Assembly (NCBI RefSeq): GCF_051967035.1 | Contig: NZ_JBQCKK010000018.1 | Coordinates: 9,807-73,806 of the forward strand | Direction of reading: 5' to 3' | From: Brevibacillus sp051967035 | Lineage (GTDB): Bacteria > Bacillota > Bacilli > Brevibacillales > Brevibacillaceae | DNA: 64,000 nucleotides | Part shown: positions 59,429 through 64,000 of the stretch, in pieces | Position numbering within the stretch: position 1 is the stretch's first letter | Layout: each line of letters begins with the position of its first letter | Program-made: the position numbers and the translations under genes | The notes under the pieces: generated by a model | Databases searched by the model: none | What the model was told of the DNA's origin: nothing | The model's input: the letters and a program-made list of their open reading frames with translations, nothing else

Positions 59429-59782
59429 CTAAAGGGGCCGTAGCCCTGCCTGATTCAAGCCAAACAGCTTCACCAGCCCCATCTGCTCCAGATCCTCTCT
59501 CGTCTTTGGCGTACCGTGCTGGTAAATCAGCCGATAAATTTCCCGCAAGTTGTCATCGTACTCGTCATTGTCCCGATCCGGCATATCCGACCAGAGCGTA
59601 TGACCGTGCATCCACATCATGAAGTCGCCGTGTACACAGTTGTTGAACAGATCGCGCATCATCCCGACCTCCACATCCGTTGCCTCGATTTCAAAATCAT
59701 AGGTGGAGGCGCCTTTTTCATCGCGAATCTCGGCAACCGTCGTCCCGGCTTGCAGCGTCACGTAATATTTGTTTTTTTCCAA
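59429..59782 (-). CDS. Unknown cytosolic protein, conserved in Bacillales
   Basis: 117 residues with a mixed alpha/beta pattern; no signal or membrane helix. The start is TTG 59782 with GGAG 8 nt upstream. The sequence YYVTLQAGTTVAEIRDEKGASTYDFEIEATDVEV reads like a small beta barrel followed by a helical half with WxHGHTLWSDMPDRDNDEYDD. No family recognised. Adjacent to the CuA lipoprotein gene (157 bp upstream, same direction). Confidence 0.7.
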   Translation of the reverse strand: MEKNKYYVTLQAGTTVAEIRDEKGASTYDFEIEATDVEVGMMRDLFNNCVHGDFMMWMHGHTLWSDMPDRDNDEYDDNLREIYRLIYQHGTPKTREDLEQMGLVKLFGLNQAGLRPL

Positions 59783-59888
59783 GGTGTCATCTCCATTCGC
59801 GAAAAAAAACGACTTGAAAACTTTTCCTTCTTACCTTGTGCAAAAAACGGCGAAAACATGTGCTGCCCCCCTGTCTCCGCCGAAAAAA

Positions 59889-59930
59889 TTAAAAACACCC
59901 TGACCCGCAAAAAGCAAGCCAGCGTGTTTG
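59889..59930 (-). terminator. Terminator of the CuA-lipoprotein gene
   Basis: Minus strand: AAACACGCTG...CAGGGTGTTT hairpin followed by TTAATTTTTTC. Confidence 0.75.
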
Positions 59931-59939
59931 GTTCCGTAT

Positions 59940-60326
59940 TTACTTGACGACCAGTGTAGCAAACATTTTGGCGTGATCCGGCCCGCAAATCACATTGCAG
60001 AAAATTTTATATTCGCCAGGCTGATCGATTTTCAACGTCTTGCTGCCGTCTTTTTGAATATCGACATCCAGACCTTCGATTCCGATTCCGTGATAGCCTT
60101 CGGTCGACTTGAAGGTAAGGGTAAACTCTTCGCCTGCTTTGACTTCATAGGTGTCCTGGTTAAACTTCCAGTTGCTCGCTTCGATGTTGATCGAGGTGCC
60201 AGTAGTCGCTGCCGCTGGAGTCTCTGTAGCCGTATTTGCCGCCTGCTCTTTTTCGCCGCCGCATGCTGTCACAAGCATCGCCGAGAAGGCAACGGCCGAA
60301 ACCAGCAGAGTCCACTTCTTGTTCAC
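59940..60326 (-). CDS. Lipoprotein with a stand-alone CuA cupredoxin domain
   Basis: 128 residues. Signal peptide and lipobox LVTACGG (Cys near 22). The domain (about 45-128) has the full CuA copper set: His in EGYHGIGIEG and C-NVI-C-GPD-H-AK-M at the C-terminus (CxxxCxxxHxxM), as in subunit II of cytochrome oxidase and N2O reductase. It is therefore an electron-transfer or copper-donor lipoprotein on the outer face of the membrane. GTG 60326 has AAAGAAGGGG upstream. Monocistronic. Confidence 0.88.
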   Translation of the reverse strand: MNKKWTLLVSAVAFSAMLVTACGGEKEQAANTATETPAAATTGTSINIEASNWKFNQDTYEVKAGEEFTLTFKSTEGYHGIGIEGLDVDIQKDGSKTLKIDQPGEYKIFCNVICGPDHAKMFATLVVK

Positions 60327-60620
60327 AATGACCCCTTCTTTCTCTTTGATTCTACACTTCCATCTTACTGGAAAGCAGCTGCCCAAAATCTGGGAATCTG
60401 TGGCTGAATCGTGACGAATTTGCTACCAATTGTTGAACACTCAAACAGTTTGGCCGTCTGTATTCGCTGCCCAGCCGATGTGCACCGGAAACGACAGCGT
60501 CTTTTCCAGATAGGTGAGCAAAAGACAATGAGTGAGGTTGTCCGTTAAGAGCTTCAAGTCTTTGAACGAGCTGATGATTTCGAAGCTCGACGCGGATTTC
60601 TGGATGATGAACGGCACTTT

Positions 60621-62129
60621 TTACTCGGTGCTGAACTCCAGCAGCGATTTGTGCAATTGCTGCCTTGCCCGATACTTCGATAGGTTGAACGACTGCCAGC
60701 TCGCCTCTGCCTGCAATTCCTCCCGCATGTTTTCCAAATAATACGCGACGTCCTCGCGCAGCGATTCGTCCGCCTTCAGTTCCAGCAAATACGGAACCAC
60801 ATCGTACGACAGCCTGCCCAAATATTCGACGCCGATACTTCTCGTGGCATAGTAGCGCTCCATGTTGTTTTTGGCGATGATGACGTCCATGTTGATGTAG
60901 TTGAGCAGCACGTAGCTCGCGAGCGACACCACCGCATAATACTTGATGAGCGAAAACGTATGCCGCCAAATTTTGCACAAGGCGATCGCGAACAAGATCA
61001 GCAAAAAGATCATGAAGATGTGCGCGAGCAGACGGCTATGCGTGTAACCGTACGCCTCCTCATACAGCGACAGCCGAAAATAGGCGGAAAAGAGCATGAA
61101 GCTCGTGCATACCGTCAACACAGTGAGCAGTACCTGCACGACCCGGTACAGCAGCCGCTTGGCCCGCGAAACCAGGTGCATGGTGCAGAGCAGGATCAAA
61201 AAATTAATCATCGTTACCGTCACCAGCTCATTGAAGCCGTTTTTGGCGTACTCGGCATAGGTCAGGCCGTCCGGGAGCGCCGCTTTGGCTCCGCTGAACA
61301 AATACGAAATCTGGACATATGTAAACGCGGCATACCCCAAATCAATCATCGCCAGAACCGTCACCAAAATCACGCCGTCCCAGACCAGCTTGCCCTCTTT
61401 TGGCGGCAGCGGAATTTCTACAGCTTCCTCCCTTTTGCCAAAAAGCGAGTACAGATAGCCGAAAACGAGCAGCGTCACAAGCCCGATCAAAAACAGGCGA
61501 AAGGCGCCTTCTACCGCATCCAGGTCAATCATCCTGTTCGGAATTTCGTGCAAAAAATGCCCAAACACCTGATCTGCTTGCGACAACAGCGTCAGCACGA
61601 CGAGCAAAATCGGCAGCGAGATTCCTACCCCGATCATCACTCTTTTCAGCACGCCGTACTTCTCCTGATTCATCCGCGCCTTGAGCCATTCTCTCGTCAA
61701 GGCAAAGGGCAGGCGCGTATGCTTGAGCGTGAAGTAAAACAGTGTTTCCAAAAGCTCGCCCACAAAGCCAAGCTCGTACCACTTCGACTTGTGCCGCCCC
61801 GTGAGTAGCATCGTCTGGAGCACGAACAAAACCGGCACGAGAACAAAGTTGAACAATTGAAAATATTCGTTGGAAAACAGGGCGAAGGACAGCGCCAGCA
61901 GGACGATCGGCACCGTCAGCAGCCACCCGTACACATGCTTTCGCGAAAAGCTCAGTTGCCCGTGCCGCCTGGCCTGCCAGCCGTACAGCGCATACATCGC
62001 GATGGCAAACAGCAAATACGAGATACCAAACTCCTTGCCGTAAAACAAAAGATCCCCCAAACAGCCGATTGCGAACGCCCCCAGCAGCAACCACTGCAAC
62101 GCTTTTTGCTCTTGTGACCATTCCGCCAC
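60621..62129 (-). CDS. Large multi-pass membrane protein (DUF4153/DUF4173 type)
   Basis: 502 residues, about 12-13 membrane helices. SFNLSKYRARQQLHKSLLEF near the end and VLLNYINMDVIIAKNNMERY are patterns I associate with DUF4173/DUF4153 membrane proteins. Function unknown. GTG 62129 is preferred (GGAG 8 nt upstream), GTG 62138 is possible. Stands alone; the long interval to the CuA gene is empty. Confidence 0.75.
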   Translation of the reverse strand: MAEWSQEQKALQWLLLGAFAIGCLGDLLFYGKEFGISYLLFAIAMYALYGWQARRHGQLSFSRKHVYGWLLTVPIVLLALSFALFSNEYFQLFNFVLVPVLFVLQTMLLTGRHKSKWYELGFVGELLETLFYFTLKHTRLPFALTREWLKARMNQEKYGVLKRVMIGVGISLPILLVVLTLLSQADQVFGHFLHEIPNRMIDLDAVEGAFRLFLIGLVTLLVFGYLYSLFGKREEAVEIPLPPKEGKLVWDGVILVTVLAMIDLGYAAFTYVQISYLFSGAKAALPDGLTYAEYAKNGFNELVTVTMINFLILLCTMHLVSRAKRLLYRVVQVLLTVLTVCTSFMLFSAYFRLSLYEEAYGYTHSRLLAHIFMIFLLILFAIALCKIWRHTFSLIKYYAVVSLASYVLLNYINMDVIIAKNNMERYYATRSIGVEYLGRLSYDVVPYLLELKADESLREDVAYYLENMREELQAEASWQSFNLSKYRARQQLHKSLLEFSTE

Positions 62130-62312
62130 GCAATTCACTCCTCACGATACGATATTTGCTCCTTGGATAAAAAACGAGTCCGCAGCTTTCCGTTGCGCGG
62201 CTGCCTTTGGTTAGTACGCACAGGCTTGGCTTTTGTTACAAATTGCTGGAAAAGCTAGCGCCCTTCCTTTTGCTTGTCCCGTTGCGAAACGCTGGCCTTT
62301 TTTTGCCTCCAT

Positions 62313-62349
62313 CCAAAAAGCCCGACACCAGCCAAGGTGTCAGGCTTTC
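62313..62349 (-). terminator. Terminator of the anti-sigma operon
   Basis: AAAGCCCGACACC/GGTGTCAGGCTTT, 1 mismatch, 5-nt loop; minus strand followed by TTTTTGG. Confidence 0.82.
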
Positions 62350-62383
62350 TCGCAACTCCGATCTCATCCTGCCGCTAGTCGAG

Positions 62384-63286
62384 CTAGTTCAGCTTTTCCG
62401 CAATCGCCAGCAATTCCTCTTTTGCAATCGCCTGGTTCTTCGTGCTCACTTCAAACAGCAGCTTACTGTTGTCGCTGTAAAACTTCACGGTGCGCATATC
62501 CGTGCCATCCGGAAGCCTGCTTGCGACATACAGCGCTTCTTTTTTCTGTACGCTCACTTTTTCCACGGTTTCATCCGGTCCCGCTTCCTCCGTGATGTAC
62601 TGCATCCGGTCGAAGTTCGTAATGACGACCGTGACCTTGCCTTTCGTTCCGTTGTACTCGGTCGCGACGGAATCAATGCGCGGCTCGGGGGAGACTTTGC
62701 GAACCACGAAGTCTTTTTTGCCCTGCTCTGCTTCCTTGTACATGTCTTCGAACAATTCCGGCTGGCGATGGTTGAACGAATAATTGACCACTCCGGTTGC
62801 AAACCGGTACCCGCCCGCGAGGCTCTCCGGGAAGGCATAGAAGCTTCCGGTTTCTTGTTGCAGGGCAGACGTCGTCTCATGAATCACGGGAATGCGTGTA
62901 AAAAATACTCGTTTGTCCGGGTTGTCTGGCCCTGGTATGTAGATCGCCGCACTCTCTCCCGGTTTGAGCGTATCGCGCGCCTGATCGAATTTGGATTTTT
63001 TCTTTTCGTTGACTTCCGTTTTGTTCTCTGTTTGCTCCACCTTCACGACGACTTCGCCCTGCTCGTTTTTCAGATCGTACACTTTCATCGCCGCATAAGC
63101 GGATGTCACCCCAAAGACGAGAATAACTGCCACAATCAATCCGATTCTTTTTTTCATAGGAACCTCCCGCGTTTTTTGGTTACGTTCTTTGATTTTTTGA
63201 AGGACCCGATTTTTGACATCGAAATCATCGTCTGCTACTGCCACCAGTTGCTGCTTCCACTCACCTTGTTGCTGAGATCGTGTCAT
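62384..63286 (-). CDS. Probable anti-sigma factor, single-pass membrane protein
   Basis: 300 residues. A 43-residue cytoplasmic part, one membrane helix (KKRIGLIVAVILVFGVTSAYA, about 45-65) and a 230-residue extracytoplasmic domain rich in charged residues, resembling DUF4367-type anti-sigma proteins. ATG 63286 is used. The gene overlaps the ECF sigma gene by 26 nt, so the two are translationally coupled. There is no zinc-binding HxxxCxxC motif, so it is not a ZAS-type. It would hold the sigma factor inactive until a surface signal arrives (inference from context). Confidence 0.78.
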   Translation of the reverse strand: MTRSQQQGEWKQQLVAVADDDFDVKNRVLQKIKERNQKTREVPMKKRIGLIVAVILVFGVTSAYAAMKVYDLKNEQGEVVVKVEQTENKTEVNEKKKSKFDQARDTLKPGESAAIYIPGPDNPDKRVFFTRIPVIHETTSALQQETGSFYAFPESLAGGYRFATGVVNYSFNHRQPELFEDMYKEAEQGKKDFVVRKVSPEPRIDSVATEYNGTKGKVTVVITNFDRMQYITEEAGPDETVEKVSVQKKEALYVASRLPDGTDMRTVKFYSDNSKLLFEVSTKNQAIAKEELLAIAEKLN

Positions 63287-63845
63287 GACTATCACCGCCT
63301 TCACTTACGAGCATGTAGGATTTGCACTTTTTCACAATTCGCTCATACTGCTTTCGCAGCGTGGCAGGCTTTGTATCGAACAAAGCGGCCAGCTCGTCGT
63401 AGCTGTATTCCTCGACGACGCGCAAAATCAGCAGGTTGCGCTCACTCGCTGACAGCTTGGATACCGCCATGTGAAGAGGGGTGCTCACATACTCGGTGTC
63501 TTCGACTTTCTTCTCGCCCTCATGCTTGCTGAACGTCTGCATCCCGGCGCGCAGCAAAGTGAGGATACGCCCGCGTTTCGCCCGGTTTAACACGTTGACG
63601 CAATGATGGTAGGCGATCTTGTACAGCCAGGCGGAAAAAGAGACGGTCTGCCAATAGCTGTCCAATTGCTCGTACGCTTTCAGGAAAACTTCCTGGACGG
63701 CATCCTCCGCTTCCTGGCGATGTCCCAGCATGTGGTAGCAGTAGACGAAAAGCTGCCTTTGCATCGCGTCGATGATGATGCCAAACCGGTCAATATCCCC
63801 GGCTCTTACCTCCTTTACTACTTGCTCGATCTCGTTACGATCCAA
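63261..63845 (-). CDS. ECF-family RNA polymerase sigma factor
   Basis: 194 residues. Region 2 (about 15-85; HRQEAEDAVQEVFLKAYEQLDSYW) and region 4 (about 125-180; YDELAALFDTKPATLRKQYERIVKKCK) are clear; no region 1 or 3. The factor directs RNA polymerase to its own regulon when released by the anti-sigma factor encoded next. TTG 63845 with GGAGGTG 6 nt upstream is the likely start. Similar in size to SigX/SigM of B. subtilis, but orthology cannot be claimed. Confidence 0.9.
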   Translation of the reverse strand: MDRNEIEQVVKEVRAGDIDRFGIIIDAMQRQLFVYCYHMLGHRQEAEDAVQEVFLKAYEQLDSYWQTVSFSAWLYKIAYHHCVNVLNRAKRGRILTLLRAGMQTFSKHEGEKKVEDTEYVSTPLHMAVSKLSASERNLLILRVVEEYSYDELAALFDTKPATLRKQYERIVKKCKSYMLVSEGGDSHDTISATR

Positions 63846-63930
63846 CCCTCTCACCTCCAATTGACACATATAACAAACAAAGCGGTCATTTTGTGACAGG
63901 AAACCAAAAAAACCTCCCTGACCTGTGAAG

Positions 63931-64000
63931 TGCACCCCTTAAAGTAGACATTGGAAAAACCCTTGTGGTTATCCGATGAAAATTTTAGGGGGTGTATTTT
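63931..64000 (+). mobile_element. Left end of an IS3-type (IS150-like) insertion sequence
   Basis: TGCACCCCTTAAAGTAGACA (63931-63950) resembles the terminal repeat of IS150-group elements (TGTACCCC-AAAGT-GACA). AGGGGGTG near 63990 looks like the ribosome site of a transposase starting at about the window edge. The rest of the element is outside. Confidence 0.7.

Noticed and set aside
1..64000. CRISPR arrays, prophage or toxin-antitoxin modules
   Set aside because: No regularly spaced repeats, integrase, phage structural genes or recognisable toxin-antitoxin pair were found on reading both strands.

Overview
The window is typical of a spore-forming, GC-moderate Bacillales genome, most likely Brevibacillus or a close Paenibacillaceae relative. 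The evidence is strong AGGAGG ribosome sites, frequent GTG/TTG starts, a collagen-like spore-surface protein, an extremely Bacillus-like yumC-yumB/yuiA-yuiB-yuiC-yuiD/aminopeptidase neighbourhood, and Bacillus-type KimA, PbuE, NiaP, LplJ and YezD homologues. Gene identities come from reading the translations and recalling families; no database search was run. No rRNA, tRNA, CRISPR array or prophage was seen.

Layout. 1-10.3 kb: an oligopeptide-binding lipoprotein cut by the window edge, a two-component system, an AI-2E-family membrane protein, a 3-hydroxyisobutyrate-dehydrogenase-like enzyme, a Crp-type regulator with a small DMT transporter, MgtC, a TetR regulator, an exonuclease with a zinc knuckle and a TPR protein. 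10.3-20 kb: purine genes pbuE and deoD, a cupin, a four-gene operon (RidA, YheO-type regulator, M19 dipeptidase, CocE-type hydrolase), and a TrmB-type regulator divergent from a NupC nucleoside transporter. 20-25 kb: YezD/DUF2325, an SDR, a VOC protein and a zinc alcohol dehydrogenase. 25-31 kb: iron alcohol dehydrogenase, a soluble NtrB-like kinase, an NtrC-like sigma-54 activator and a BenE-type permease. 31-45 kb: WYL regulator, NiaP, siderophore-binding lipoprotein under a Fur box, LplJ, further regulators and transporters, D-cysteine desulfhydrase, a CDF metal exporter and KimA. 45-49 kb: an AT-rich, accessory-looking stretch with decayed IS21 and IS630 transposases, small genes, an unknown secreted protein and a BclA-like protein. 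49-58 kb: the conserved pepA/yui/yum block. 58-64 kb: a zinc-ribbon protein, a His-rich secreted protein, a CuA-type lipoprotein, a large membrane protein, an ECF sigma factor with its probable anti-sigma factor, and the end of an IS3-type element running off the window.

Working together. Two regulatory readings stand out. First, a 22-bp inverted repeat GGTTACT-N8-AGTAACY lies on the pbuE-deoD promoter and again in the trmB/nupC divergent region, which ties purine efflux, purine nucleoside cleavage and nucleoside uptake into one proposed TrmB regulon. Second, a consensus -24/-12 (sigma-54) promoter drives the zinc alcohol dehydrogenase, next to GGCC-type inverted repeats and opposite genes for an NtrB/NtrC-like pair, suggesting a self-contained alcohol/aldehyde-responsive circuit. 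A Rex-like operator precedes the NADH dehydrogenase gene yumB. Confidence values separate family-level certainty from inferred roles.
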